This document shows, piece by piece, positions 18,651 to 28,664 of a DNA stretch of 35,715 nucleotides (position 1 is the first letter of the stretch; every line of letters starts with the position of its first letter). The DNA lies in NCBI GenBank assembly GCA_900541415.1, contig UQJP01000035.1, positions 1-35,715 on the forward strand, in the 5' to 3' direction. The position numbers and the translations under genes were made by a program. The notes beneath the pieces are model-generated. The model did no database searches. It saw only the letters and a program-made list of their open reading frames with translations, and was not told the origin of the DNA. This DNA is from an uncultured Odoribacter sp. (lineage in GTDB: Bacteria; Bacteroidota; Bacteroidia; Bacteroidales; Marinifilaceae).

Positions 18651-20723
18651 TCACTCTATGCCAACCCGGAAATCGGCCAATTGTACGGTAGAGCCGGAAG
18701 CCGTATCCCAGGCATCGTATTTCACCCGAATATACTGATAAGCGAAATTAGCCCCCAACCCAAATTTCTGTTGTCCGGATGCACTTTTATTTGTTTCGAT
18801 ACCACCTTTAATCAAAGTGAAATCGTCAGCTTTTCCGGTATTGCTTCCATAAAGGGAAATCTTTTGTACGCTCAATTGCGGGAAACCGCTACGGTTGGCG
18901 ATTTTCACATAATTAAATGTATTCTTAACCCCCATATTCACTACGAAATCCATAGGATCGGTACCTTTCACCCCGTCATAAGTCTTACCCGGCTTCACAA
19001 TGGCAATACAAGTCGTATTGCTTTCGTCGATCACATATTCAGGCGCACCTTTCACTGTGGGATCGCGGTCATACACGGCAGCCGTACTGGTCACCACCCA
19101 ATTGGAACGATCGAAATCGCCACTCTTCCACAAAGCACTATTATCCAACTTAATATAACCGTCGGTGTTTTTATCCTCGAAACTCGGAATAACCGAAGCA
19201 TCGAACACCTCCCAAAATTTATCCTCTAAAGCAAGAGCCGGCAATTTGGCCATTTCCTCCGCAACAAAAGGTCCGTACTTAAATCCCCAGGCATCGAAGA
19301 ACGGACGCAAATCCTTTTGTGCCCATTCGGCAGTCCGCAAGCAGAAAAACTCGCGGCGACGCTGTTTTGCGTTCTGATTGATCTTATCCACAACCTCCTG
19401 ATCCAATTCCCGGGAAGTCCTTCCTAAATAAGCATACAGCCTCCAGCCGAACTTTTGTGCCAATTGCATAAATGGAATAATCTTTACCTTATCTTCATTG
19501 ATAACATTACCCAACACGGTTCCCACCGGAGCGTCGAAATCCTTTGAATCATCGTTCACTTTCACATAACGGTCGATAGCATTTTGCCAGGACGATACAA
19601 TATCCTCCGGCCAGGCCTGATTCAAACGGGTGAATGAATGAAAGATATGGAAATTATTGCTCACTTCGTTGATTCCGCCTCCCACTTTGCTATCGCTCTC
19701 ACTCCACATCCACACGGGCACCTGGTAGCCATGTCCGAATTCATGGAAAAATCCCCAGGCACTTCCGGTTGTCATGACTGAATATTGCACTCCCTTTTCG
19801 CCATACGTTTCACCGTACATAGCCGGATAACCGGCATGGGCGGCTCCGGCACACACCTGAATATCGGTCACATGACGTCCGGCAAAATCCATCGCTCCAT
19901 GTAATTCGCCCGGCTCATCCTGCCTCAAACCCGTGTATTCATCATAATCGTGTTCCACCACATCGTCGTAAAAAGCCAATAATTTCAGAAACTCCTGTCC
20001 GTCGGTAATGGTTTTCAGAATACGGGTCGGCATGCTCCAAATCACCTTCCTGGTGGCAAACTCGGCAAAAGGAACCTGCGTTGTCTTCAATTCTTCGAGC
20101 CACGCATTCACATCTGTCTTTCCCAGCACAAAATCGGGAGATTTTACAGCTCCCTTAATTGTAAACGTAACGGGGGAAGCTATCGGCTCCGAAGGAATCA
20201 GGTAAATATTACCACCGAACAAATTATAAATCTTCACCGTATCGCTATCCAAAGTAAACACCGAATGAATCGTAGGATAACGCAACAATTTATCCTCCCC
20301 TTTCAAGTTACACGTCGTGGCCCCTATTCTAACTTTCACCTCAGTTTGTAAACCCCGTGGCTTAATAACGGTAATCACCTCGGCAGGAGGGGCGTACAAA
20401 CCCGTTGAAAACCACGCACGGGTCTTGCTGGTATATTGTGACAACCGGCTATTGGGATGCATCGTCTTGTAATTGGCATCGATCAGCACATCCACTCCAT
20501 CCACCAGCCGCACCACACTGTCGGATACCATTCCGGGATATTTTTTTACCCATTCCCAATAGGGATTATCCACTTTTTCCACTCCTTCCTGAACGGTCGA
20601 TCCCCCGTCTGGGATTCCCGGTTCGAAAACATCGTCTTCGGTGAGGCGATCCTCTTCACACGCCACGGCAAAAGCCGCAACAAACGCCCATACCCATATA
20701 TAATAATATTTTTTCATCTGCAT
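18651..20723 (-). CDS. M60-family zinc metallopeptidase lipoprotein, intact catalytic motif
   Basis: 690 residues (688 from the ATG at 20717, equally plausible). The lipoprotein signal peptide ends at AFAVAC (Cys22) and is followed by EED, an acidic surface-export pattern. The N-terminal beta region contains STGLYAPPAEVITV, typical of M60-like proteins. The gluzincin zinc motif HEFGH is at residues 327-331 (codons 19745-19731), followed 21 residues later by Glu353 in GGGINEVSNNF, fitting the M60 pattern HExxH-x(8-28)-E. LRPFFDAWGFKYG follows. The C-terminal 140 residues resemble an F5/8 type C carbohydrate-binding domain. Characterised M60 members from gut Bacteroides cleave O-glycosylated proteins such as mucin, which suggests a surface glycoprotein target here. 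It is the last gene of the operon; the plus-strand paralog lacks the zinc motif. Confidence 0.92.
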   Translation of the reverse strand: MQMKKYYYIWVWAFVAAFAVACEEDRLTEDDVFEPGIPDGGSTVQEGVEKVDNPYWEWVKKYPGMVSDSVVRLVDGVDVLIDANYKTMHPNSRLSQYTSKTRAWFSTGLYAPPAEVITVIKPRGLQTEVKVRIGATTCNLKGEDKLLRYPTIHSVFTLDSDTVKIYNLFGGNIYLIPSEPIASPVTFTIKGAVKSPDFVLGKTDVNAWLEELKTTQVPFAEFATRKVIWSMPTRILKTITDGQEFLKLLAFYDDVVEHDYDEYTGLRQDEPGELHGAMDFAGRHVTDIQVCAGAAHAGYPAMYGETYGEKGVQYSVMTTGSAWGFFHEFGHGYQVPVWMWSESDSKVGGGINEVSNNFHIFHSFTRLNQAWPEDIVSSWQNAIDRYVKVNDDSKDFDAPVGTVLGNVINEDKVKIIPFMQLAQKFGWRLYAYLGRTSRELDQEVVDKINQNAKQRRREFFCLRTAEWAQKDLRPFFDAWGFKYGPFVAEEMAKLPALALEDKFWEVFDASVIPSFEDKNTDGYIKLDNSALWKSGDFDRSNWVVTSTAAVYDRDPTVKGAPEYVIDESNTTCIAIVKPGKTYDGVKGTDPMDFVVNMGVKNTFNYVKIANRSGFPQLSVQKISLYGSNTGKADDFTLIKGGIETNKSASGQQKFGLGANFAYQYIRVKYDAWDTASGSTVQLADFRVGIE

Positions 20724-20751
20724 AAATTTAATAGTGAAACAAGATTCTCTC

Positions 20752-22347
20752 TTACTTATTCAACTGATCGTAGGGTATGTACCAATTTTCCGGTTTCAAC
20801 AACAATTCCCGGTAAGCATTGCGTTCCCCTTCCGGGTATTTAGAAGCCACGACATCGGCCAGCATCTCCGGTCGGTTCCAATAGCCTGCCATACGCATCA
20901 GGGTAAAAAAATGCTTTCCTTCGTAAGCACATTCCAAAGCAACCTCACGGGCAATCAGGCTATCGATAGCATATTTCATCCTTTCCGGATCACTATCGGC
21001 AACGCCGGGTTCCACCGCCTTCAAATTAATACGCCCGCGCACTCCGGCTCCTTCTTTCAGATTATTGGTATAAATCGGATTACTGAACGGAAACTTAAAA
21101 TAGCCGCCACTGGCATCCCAAAAGCCGGAAGGCCCTCCGTTCAAAAAAGCAAGAGCATCTGTAAAAAGCCCCAATTTATTCAGGCACTCGGCCACCATCA
21201 GATGAATATCCCCGGCACGGTATACAGGCACCGCAGCATCCTGCTCGTAGGCCTCCTTACCCTGTGAATACTTATTAATATAATTCTGGCCGTTCTGAGT
21301 GACATAAGTTCCGGTCTCCCCTCTCCATTTATCACCCGTACCATCATTGCGCACCTGTCTCTTATACTGAGCCACAAGGGTATCGCTCGGTTTCAGATAA
21401 TACACATTCGGGGTCTTATCCGAAAAATAATACTGCAACTTATTCTGCTGGCGGCGGTCTACGTCATAGGGAACAACGGTTATCATCTCGTTCGTGGTCG
21501 ATGTAACCGCATTCTTAAAGGCATCCCGCCAATATTCATAATGCTTGTCGGTATATGCAGCCAAAGTAAAAGTCTTCGTATTTCCGCTATTATTTAAAAT
21601 ATTCAGCAAATAAGTCACGGCCTGCTGGTAATCACCCTTCCACATATACAACTCGCCCATAACGGCATTCACATTTATCCCCATACGGTTCCAGGACTCA
21701 TCGGAAGTATTGTTCAGGTCGTTCCAGTCGAAAGTTGCCAAACCGTTAAACCCGCCGACCCCGGTCTTCAAATTCATAATCAGCTCATCCACCAGTTCGG
21801 AAAACCCCAGCACTTTGGCTTTACTAATATCGTTATAATCGGCAATAGCATAATCGTAATAAACAGCCTTACCATATAATTTTCCTAACGTCAGGTAACA
21901 CCAGGCACGATAGCGCAGCGCATCGGCAATCATCCCGGCCATCAATCCTTCGGCAACAATACCCGGTTTTTCCCGGTCGAACGCCACAGCATGACGGATA
22001 AAATCATTACAATTAATAATAGTTTTATAATATACATCCGGAGCAACCACGCTATTCCCGTTCGTCGCCTGATAGCGGTAAACTTCCCAAAACTCGATCG
22101 GGGCATTCACCGTAGGCTCCATAAGCTGTCCCCTCAATTCCGAAACAATAATAGCATGTTCGGCCACATCCTGAAAAGAAGCAGCCACCCCGATGAAAGC
22201 GGCCTTCAGTTCAGGCGCTTTCTTAAAGTGATCCTTTTCCAGCAACATATCTCCCGATTCCGGATTAAAGAAATTGTCACAGGAGCCCAGCATAAGGGTA
22301 ACCACCACCGGGACGATCTTAAATATATTCTTTACTTTCATTTCCAT
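20752..22347 (-). CDS. SusD-like surface lipoprotein (SusD-B)
   Basis: 531 residues; a second ATG two codons in (22341, MKVKNIFK) matches the start of the plus-strand paralog 13359-14984 better. The lipoprotein signal peptide ends at LMLGSC and is followed by DNFFNPESGDMLLEKDHF. SusD features include ADALRYRAWCYLTLGKLYGKAVYYD and the C-terminal ALECAYEGKHFFTLMRMAG, with PEGER and KPENWYIPYDQL near the end as in the paralog. It pairs with SusC-B (22380-25514) just upstream. The spacing to the M60 gene downstream is 28 bases. Confidence 0.93.
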   Translation of the reverse strand: MEMKVKNIFKIVPVVVTLMLGSCDNFFNPESGDMLLEKDHFKKAPELKAAFIGVAASFQDVAEHAIIVSELRGQLMEPTVNAPIEFWEVYRYQATNGNSVVAPDVYYKTIINCNDFIRHAVAFDREKPGIVAEGLMAGMIADALRYRAWCYLTLGKLYGKAVYYDYAIADYNDISKAKVLGFSELVDELIMNLKTGVGGFNGLATFDWNDLNNTSDESWNRMGINVNAVMGELYMWKGDYQQAVTYLLNILNNSGNTKTFTLAAYTDKHYEYWRDAFKNAVTSTTNEMITVVPYDVDRRQQNKLQYYFSDKTPNVYYLKPSDTLVAQYKRQVRNDGTGDKWRGETGTYVTQNGQNYINKYSQGKEAYEQDAAVPVYRAGDIHLMVAECLNKLGLFTDALAFLNGGPSGFWDASGGYFKFPFSNPIYTNNLKEGAGVRGRINLKAVEPGVADSDPERMKYAIDSLIAREVALECAYEGKHFFTLMRMAGYWNRPEMLADVVASKYPEGERNAYRELLLKPENWYIPYDQLNK

Positions 22348-22379
22348 ACATTTTAAATTTCATAAAACCATCCGGGAAC

Positions 22380-25300
22380 TTAGAAATTCAGCTTAACCCC
22401 CAATCTGACAGAACGGGCAAGCGGGGCTTTTCCCATATCGATGCCCTGCAAAGCAGGCTCATAAGTATAACTGAACTCCGGATCCAATCCGAGATATTTC
22501 GTTGCGGTGAACAAATTCTCACCCGTCACATAAATCTGGGCCTGTTTGAAAAATCCCACACTTCCGGGAAAATCATAACTCAGGGTAATGTATTTTAAAC
22601 GGAGATAAGAACCATCCTCGATCCAACGGTCAGAGAAACGGGCATTTCCCATAGGGTCGCCATAAGTAGCCCGGGGCACATCGGTCTGCTGTCCGTCGAA
22701 AGTCCACCTGCGAACAGCCACTTCCGACTGGTTCCGGTAGTCTGCCAACGACTCTGTAGTGCGGCGCACGGCATTGTAGATCTTATTTCCATAACTATAA
22801 GTGAAATTAGCCAGCAAACCGATGCCCTTATAACGGAAAGAAGTGTAAAAGCCACCGAAAAAATCGGGAGTGGCACTGCCTAAAATCTGACGGTCTTTAT
22901 CGTCGATCATATGGTCGTCGTTCACATCCTGAAATTTCACATCCCCGGCATTGAAACGCACTCCGTTATGTGACAAAATTGCAGCCTGGTCGGCTTCCGC
23001 CTGCGAAGCAAACACCTTCTCCGCCTTCACGCCATAAAAAGCATAAGGAGTTTCCCCTACCCGGTTTACCAAAGTCGTCCCGTCGGCAAACTCAATCACT
23101 TTTTCATTCACTCCGCCCAGACTGACCACTTCCGATTTGAAAGCAGCGATATTTCCGCCGACCACCCATTCAAATCCTCCGCGGTTCACCAACTGTGCCT
23201 GAACAGCCACTTCTATTCCCTGGCTCTTGATCTCGCCTGCATTATCATACACATAACCGAAACCATAGGCAGAAGCCAGATCCTTTTGATTCAACATATT
23301 CTTCGTGCGTTCCTGAAATAAATCCACACTCACATTCAGTTTCCGCCCCAAAGTTGCAAAATCCACCCCCACATTATAATTATGATTAATTTCCGGTTTC
23401 AACTGGCTATTCGGAATATTGGAACGCACAATCCCCGTCTGATCCCGATACAGTTTGCTATTATACTGGTAACGCGAAAAAGAAGAAGAAAAACGGCTGT
23501 TCGCCAATTGTGCATACTCGGCCCGCACGGTCAACTGATCCACAAAAGATACATCCCGCAGGAAAGAAGAATTTTTCATATTCCAGGCCATGTTTGCCGA
23601 CGGCAGGAAAACAAACAAATTACTGTTCGTCCCGGTTGAAGAAGCTGCGTCCGCAGTCACCCCTGCCGATAAAAATAATTGCTTCTTAAAATTATAAGCC
23701 GCTTTAGCATAAATATTCATCCAGTTATACACATCGATATAACCATCGAAATTTTTCCCATACATCCCGGTAGCGCTTCCCAACGTCTTATAAAAATCGG
23801 AACTCGTATTGATTCCCGTGCCATAATCATACTCGCGGTTTGTGGTGATCAGCTGGTACCCCAAAGTCACATCCAATCCGTGCACTTCATGGAACAAATC
23901 GCTATAAGTGCCGTTGGCATTGAAATAAAGATTATACCCTTCCGCCACACCGCTACGCACCGTGTTTTTAGCAATCCCGTCGAGCAAGGGAGCGATAGCC
24001 TGAGACGTTTTTCCCGGAATAAAAATATTTTCCCGGTTATAATTATAATACACCCCCACCAAAGCGTTAAAAGCTATTTTGGAATTCATCTGATAGTTCA
24101 GTCCGGCGTTCACCAGCACATCATAAGCACTGCTGGTGGCTTCCAGGTCGTTTACAATAGCCACCGGATTACTGATCCCGATCGCATCGGCCACCGGATT
24201 ATTTTCCCCGTATTCGATTTTAGAGAAACGCCCCAACTGATTTCCATACTGATCCTTTTCGTATACATCGAACAAAGGCGACTTATACAACGCTGCCAAT
24301 AAAGGATTCGTGGAATATGCCATTCCCTGCTCCATCAATTTATTATCGCTATAAGTGAAACCGACCGAAGCAAACATTTTCAGTTTAGGGGTAATTTTCA
24401 TATTGGCATTCAAGCGTGTGAAATACTTCGACAACTTTGTATTTTCAATGACTCCCCTATTGTAAAAATACCCGACAGAAAGAGCATAATTGGCAATGGC
24501 ATCCCCGCCTTTCACCTTCAATATATTCTCTGAAATAATAGCCGGAGTGTAAATTTCATCCTGCCATTTGGTGTTGTTGTCATACACATAATTATAGTGA
24601 TAATCGGGATCGTCTTTCAGGAATGGGAACTTACTCACCAGGCTTTCCAAATCGGAAGTCGCCGTTTCGCCGATGTCACCGATATAATTCTTAAACCCGA
24701 TGGCATCCATCATCGGAATGCGCTTATTCATCCAGCCCGCACCTTCCACAGTGTGGAATTCCACTTTCGTTTCCAGGTCGGTGGCTTTTTCCGTATTGAT
24801 TAAGATCACACCGTTGGCCCCCAACGAACCATACATGGCGGCATCGTTCCCCTTGACCAGCGAAATATTCTCCACGTCTTTCAAATGCACCGGCATAAAC
24901 ATATTGCGGGAATAACCATTAATCACCTGCGATTCGGTTACATCCGGCAAATAAGGCATACCGTCCACCACAATCAGCGGGGTGCTGGAAGTATACAAAG
25001 AACGTACTCCCCGCATATTCACAAATGCCCCCTCTCCCGGCATACCTCCTTTGCTTTTCACCTGCAAACCCGCAATCATTCCGTGTAAACTTTCGTCCGG
25101 CACATCATTAGCCAGGTTCAGGTCCTTCTTATTGACCGTAACGGTACTTCCGGTCTTTGCTTCCGATGCAATCCGTCCGGCAGGCAGATCGACATTCGTA
25201 GAATGCCTCACCATATTGGAAGGCAAAAGATAAATATCTATCCTATCCCGCTTTCCTAAAAACACCGTCTTCGTGACAAAGCCGGCACGTTCCACCTTCA

Positions 25301-25514
25301 TCTCCGTATTCCGACTGGTCAGCTCCAAAGTAAATTCACCGTTTTCATCGGAGATCACCGACTTTTCTGCCGCTCCGGCTGAAACCTGTGCCTGAGCAAC
25401 GGGCTTTCTGTCCACCGAACTAAGAACCCTACCTTTTATTTCCACCACCTGGGCGAATACATTGGTTCCGATCAACAGCAACAGAATCCCTATATAATAT
25501 ATCTTAAAATTCAT
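22380..25514 (-). CDS. SusC-family TonB-dependent transporter, divergent type (SusC-B)
   Basis: 1044 residues with a Sec signal peptide (ILLLLIGTNVFAQ). The carboxypeptidase-regulatory-like domain (EIKGRVLSSVDRKPVAQAQV) leads to a plug (FVNMRGVRSLYTSSTPLIVVDG) and a barrel ending VKLNF. As in its plus-strand paralog (10209-13325) there is no clear DEVVV-type TonB box between the first domain and the plug. The two paralogs match well through plug and barrel, but a segment around 24170-24260 (EYGENNPVADAIGISNP) is longer here. An aspartate-rich DVNDDHMIDDKD loop is near the C-terminus. It pairs with SusD-B; the ligand is unknown. Confidence 0.93.
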   Translation of the reverse strand: MNFKIYYIGILLLLIGTNVFAQVVEIKGRVLSSVDRKPVAQAQVSAGAAEKSVISDENGEFTLELTSRNTEMKVERAGFVTKTVFLGKRDRIDIYLLPSNMVRHSTNVDLPAGRIASEAKTGSTVTVNKKDLNLANDVPDESLHGMIAGLQVKSKGGMPGEGAFVNMRGVRSLYTSSTPLIVVDGMPYLPDVTESQVINGYSRNMFMPVHLKDVENISLVKGNDAAMYGSLGANGVILINTEKATDLETKVEFHTVEGAGWMNKRIPMMDAIGFKNYIGDIGETATSDLESLVSKFPFLKDDPDYHYNYVYDNNTKWQDEIYTPAIISENILKVKGGDAIANYALSVGYFYNRGVIENTKLSKYFTRLNANMKITPKLKMFASVGFTYSDNKLMEQGMAYSTNPLLAALYKSPLFDVYEKDQYGNQLGRFSKIEYGENNPVADAIGISNPVAIVNDLEATSSAYDVLVNAGLNYQMNSKIAFNALVGVYYNYNRENIFIPGKTSQAIAPLLDGIAKNTVRSGVAEGYNLYFNANGTYSDLFHEVHGLDVTLGYQLITTNREYDYGTGINTSSDFYKTLGSATGMYGKNFDGYIDVYNWMNIYAKAAYNFKKQLFLSAGVTADAASSTGTNSNLFVFLPSANMAWNMKNSSFLRDVSFVDQLTVRAEYAQLANSRFSSSFSRYQYNSKLYRDQTGIVRSNIPNSQLKPEINHNYNVGVDFATLGRKLNVSVDLFQERTKNMLNQKDLASAYGFGYVYDNAGEIKSQGIEVAVQAQLVNRGGFEWVVGGNIAAFKSEVVSLGGVNEKVIEFADGTTLVNRVGETPYAFYGVKAEKVFASQAEADQAAILSHNGVRFNAGDVKFQDVNDDHMIDDKDRQILGSATPDFFGGFYTSFRYKGIGLLANFTYSYGNKIYNAVRRTTESLADYRNQSEVAVRRWTFDGQQTDVPRATYGDPMGNARFSDRWIEDGSYLRLKYITLSYDFPGSVGFFKQAQIYVTGENLFTATKYLGLDPEFSYTYEPALQGIDMGKAPLARSVRLGVKLNF

Positions 25515-25533
25515 ATCTGATTTCCTTTATGTA

Positions 25534-27048
25534 TTAGTAAATCGATTTATCGGGGATCAACTTAATTCCCTGAATAGCAAGACGTTTCTCTTTCAAATCC
25601 TTATGTCCTGTCTTACAAACGAATTTAATTTTCATGGTTGTCACAGGCTGGCTCTCAGGCACCACAACATCTGCTACATATCCGTATGAATGGTTATTCA
25701 CATCACTGATCTCATCCGGTTCGATCTGCTCGGCCACCAACTCCCCGTTAGCATAAATATCCAGCGGTTGCAACAAATAAGAACGGTAACTGTGTTCCAT
25801 CCGGTAAGCACCTGAAAACAAGCGGGCCGGTTTCGGTTTTCCGAAACGGTCTTTCACCAAAACGGTAACTTCCAAAGTCAAAACCTTATCATCGTCCCAG
25901 GGAGTGTGATAACAGTGAAAGAAATGAATCTTATTCCATAACCAATCCTTATATCCGGTTGCATTCTCCATCACAAAATATTGGCTTCTCTCTTCTTCCG
26001 ACAATTTATCCCAACAATCGATAAACTTAAAATCAATATCCTGCAACAGTAAATTACGGGGAATATGAAGATGCGTCACCGTATATACACGTCCGTTACT
26101 GGCAACATACGCCTCCGGAGCCACCAACTGCTTATCGGTTTTCCACACCTTATCCCATAACGATTGATAGGTTTGTCCCGGAGTATATGTTTCGATCACA
26201 CCTTTATAAAGAGCCGACTTCATAATCCAGTCGAAAAACAAAACCCTCTCTTCTTCCGTCACATCACCTTCATACAGCCCCACAATATCATCCATAGCGG
26301 CTTTGATCTGCGCGTTGCCGGGAATAAACAAAGTATACTCGCCGTTTTCATTCCGGAAATCCCCCTTATCGAAATAAGGATTCTCAATCACAAACACGGA
26401 ATCATAAATAGTATTTCCATATTCATCCACCCCTAACGGAAAACTGCTCTTTTCATCGAAAACAGTGTCACTGTGCGAAAGGATCGTATCCCTGAAAATG
26501 GAATATTCGTCCCCGGCCTTTACAATCTTTTCGTAAATATTATCCCGGGGAATCATCAGGGCTTCGATTTCATGTGCCACCCCGTTCGCACACAACTGAT
26601 TCGGCTTCACGATGCTCTTGCCGTCCAAGGCTAGCCCATCCCCCTGCTGTGTGAAAGAAAGATTCTTTCCGGCAGTGGATTTGATGGTTTTCCCGGCCTG
26701 CAATTTCGGAGAATATAAAGCCATATAATTGATGTGCTGTTTAGCCAGACGCACCTTCTCCTCCGCCGAATAAGCACTATAATCCGCAGGCATATGTTCA
26801 TTGCTCACCACCCATGCCGTAAGCACCTGGTTTTTTCCTAATTCCTTGCCCACTCCGGTTTCATCCATCAATTCCATAAACCGGGAATAATCCGGCTGCG
26901 ACTTCAGGTAATCATACAGGGTCAGTTCCGAAACAGAGGTCGCCTCACCCTGTTCCTGTGAATAGTGGTTGTCCCACTCGTCCTTACAGGCTGCAAGGCA
27001 CACGGACAATCCTAACATTGCTGATAAAAATATATTTCTCATTTTCAT
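25534..27048 (-). CDS. FAS1-domain surface lipoprotein, second type
   Basis: 504 residues from the ATG at 27048 (a second ATG at 27042, MRNIFLS, is equally good). In-frame codons farther upstream overlap the preceding gene and are rejected. The lipoprotein signal peptide (LSVCLAAC) is followed by KDEWDNHY, a strong acidic surface-export pattern. The first FAS1 domain runs from YLKSQPDYSRFMELM through LTAWVVSNEHMPADY and AKQHINYMALYS to GVAHEIEALMIPRDN. The second runs from EYSIFRDTIL through YTLFIPGNAQI to GRVYTVTHLHIPR. A C-terminal beta-rich region ends in LAIQGIKLIPD. It starts only 4 bases after the stop of the previous gene, implying translational coupling. The paralog is 8697-10190. Confidence 0.85.
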   Translation of the reverse strand: MKMRNIFLSAMLGLSVCLAACKDEWDNHYSQEQGEATSVSELTLYDYLKSQPDYSRFMELMDETGVGKELGKNQVLTAWVVSNEHMPADYSAYSAEEKVRLAKQHINYMALYSPKLQAGKTIKSTAGKNLSFTQQGDGLALDGKSIVKPNQLCANGVAHEIEALMIPRDNIYEKIVKAGDEYSIFRDTILSHSDTVFDEKSSFPLGVDEYGNTIYDSVFVIENPYFDKGDFRNENGEYTLFIPGNAQIKAAMDDIVGLYEGDVTEEERVLFFDWIMKSALYKGVIETYTPGQTYQSLWDKVWKTDKQLVAPEAYVASNGRVYTVTHLHIPRNLLLQDIDFKFIDCWDKLSEEERSQYFVMENATGYKDWLWNKIHFFHCYHTPWDDDKVLTLEVTVLVKDRFGKPKPARLFSGAYRMEHSYRSYLLQPLDIYANGELVAEQIEPDEISDVNNHSYGYVADVVVPESQPVTTMKIKFVCKTGHKDLKEKRLAIQGIKLIPDKSIY

Positions 27049-27052
27049 AGAC

Positions 27053-28642
27053 TTATTCCTTAACAGGTTCAAAAATGATGTAATCGACCTCCATAACACC
27101 CGGACTAACCACGGTGAAACGAATCGTATGAGTGCTGGTTTCCACAAAATTCACCACTCCCAGGTCGGTAATCTTATTCGTGTAAGTGTTATTCTTTCCG
27201 AATACCACCGGAGCCCCCACATTCTTTCCGTCGAACGACACCTGATAGGTACCGCGTGCATGGGCCAGGTGGTGCTTGAAGGTCACTTTATACTTCCCTT
27301 TCACGATAGCGGGCAAATCCATTTCCCACCAACCCACTGCGCCCATATTGGCTGCCAGCACATCGGCATTGTCAAAGAAACCTCCCCAGGTGCTACGGGT
27401 TTCATACCACACAGCTCCACCGCCTTCCGGAACGGTTTTCCAGCGGATATAAGGAAACTGGTTTTCATCCGTCACATTGATATAATCCGTCTTCCCTTGT
27501 CCGGAAGAGCTGGACTTATGATACCACGACAATGAGGCAAACTCAGGAAAATAACCGGCATCGGTAAATTCCAGTTTAAACGTGGTAGGCTCAGGCGAAT
27601 ACACCGGCATCAGGCCGTCGATCTCATGAATCAATCCGTTACGAGCCTGGATATTATATTTATCCCTCAATTGATAACCACCGTCAGGCTCTCCGTCTCC
27701 ATCGCTATCCTCATCCTTATTAAAATGCAACACACCCTTAATGTCCTCCACCATAATCAACTCATTGCCAGCGTAAGTAGCCACATTCTTCAATTTTTTC
27801 TCCGTGTCGAACTTAGCCAGGTCATTAAACGAATTCATCCCCTGAATCATGTGGTAAGCGACATACATATTCAACAAATTCGTTGAATCCGTATAATCAG
27901 TGCGTCCGAAAGCAAAACGGTCTGCCAAATCTTCAAAAGTCTGTATCTGATTAGCGTGGAATACCTCATCGGGAACGACAAACACAGTGGTATAACTTTT
28001 AGCCCCCGTTGCCAGGCGGATTTCCGACAACTTTTTGTCCCATCCGGTTTTTTCCACCACTTCCGCAAACAAAGAATATTCCGGAGTTTCGTTCAACATA
28101 TCCCAAACCGGATCGACCACCGGGTCCATCACCTTATCCAGCACGTGCAGCACACCATTGATCAGGGGAATATCCTTCCCCACGATCCGGGAACTGTCGT
28201 TCACATAAATCACCCCTCCTTCCGTAAACTTTGTTACGAGATAATCGCCTGAAGCCGTCGTGTCGGCCAGTTTTCCATTGGTCATGGCAGAAGTCTCGAT
28301 CTGTAACCCCACAATATTGTGATAACGCACCAAATAGCGGGCGGTCTCCATATCCAAGTCGTCGACAGAAGGATTGGCTATACCGAGTTTCTTCCTCAGA
28401 TACTCTTCCACGGCTGCATTCCGGGCAGCAAAACAGGTAAAAGTGTTCTTCACCGTTAAAGCATTAAACATGTTCGTTTTCCTCAGCAAAGCAGTCCACA
28501 TAGAAAACTCCGGGCGGCTTTCCAACCACGCTCCTGCAGAAACTCCGTCGAAAATGGCAAAATCCTTGCCTTTGTTCGGGTCTTCACAATTAAACAGCAG
28601 CATAGAAAACGCCAATACGATCAAATATGTTATCTTTCTCAT
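27053..28642 (-). CDS. FAS1-domain surface lipoprotein with beta-sandwich and acidic DxDxDG insert
   Basis: 529 residues from the ATG at 28642 (MRKITYLIVL), chosen because it opens a lipoprotein signal peptide ending at LLFNC, followed by EDP; the upstream in-frame ATG at 28717 overlaps SusD-A. The first FAS1 domain starts at RPEFSMWTALL, with FTCFAARNAAVEEYL and RYHNIVGLQ. The second starts at PEYSLFAEVVEKTGW, with TVFVVPDEVF and AYHMIQGMNSF. Between its strands is an acidic insert (residues 310-320, DEDSDGDGEPD) like the calcium-binding DxDxDGxxD motif; the paralog at 7154-8689 lacks it. The C-terminal beta-sandwich ends VDYIIFEPV, parallel to VDQLTFEPV of the paralog. It is a probable accessory ligand-binding protein. 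Confidence 0.85.
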   Translation of the reverse strand: MRKITYLIVLAFSMLLFNCEDPNKGKDFAIFDGVSAGAWLESRPEFSMWTALLRKTNMFNALTVKNTFTCFAARNAAVEEYLRKKLGIANPSVDDLDMETARYLVRYHNIVGLQIETSAMTNGKLADTTASGDYLVTKFTEGGVIYVNDSSRIVGKDIPLINGVLHVLDKVMDPVVDPVWDMLNETPEYSLFAEVVEKTGWDKKLSEIRLATGAKSYTTVFVVPDEVFHANQIQTFEDLADRFAFGRTDYTDSTNLLNMYVAYHMIQGMNSFNDLAKFDTEKKLKNVATYAGNELIMVEDIKGVLHFNKDEDSDGDGEPDGGYQLRDKYNIQARNGLIHEIDGLMPVYSPEPTTFKLEFTDAGYFPEFASLSWYHKSSSSGQGKTDYINVTDENQFPYIRWKTVPEGGGAVWYETRSTWGGFFDNADVLAANMGAVGWWEMDLPAIVKGKYKVTFKHHLAHARGTYQVSFDGKNVGAPVVFGKNNTYTNKITDLGVVNFVETSTHTIRFTVVSPGVMEVDYIIFEPVKE

Positions 28643-28664
28643 ATTTCTATCTTTTACATCATTA

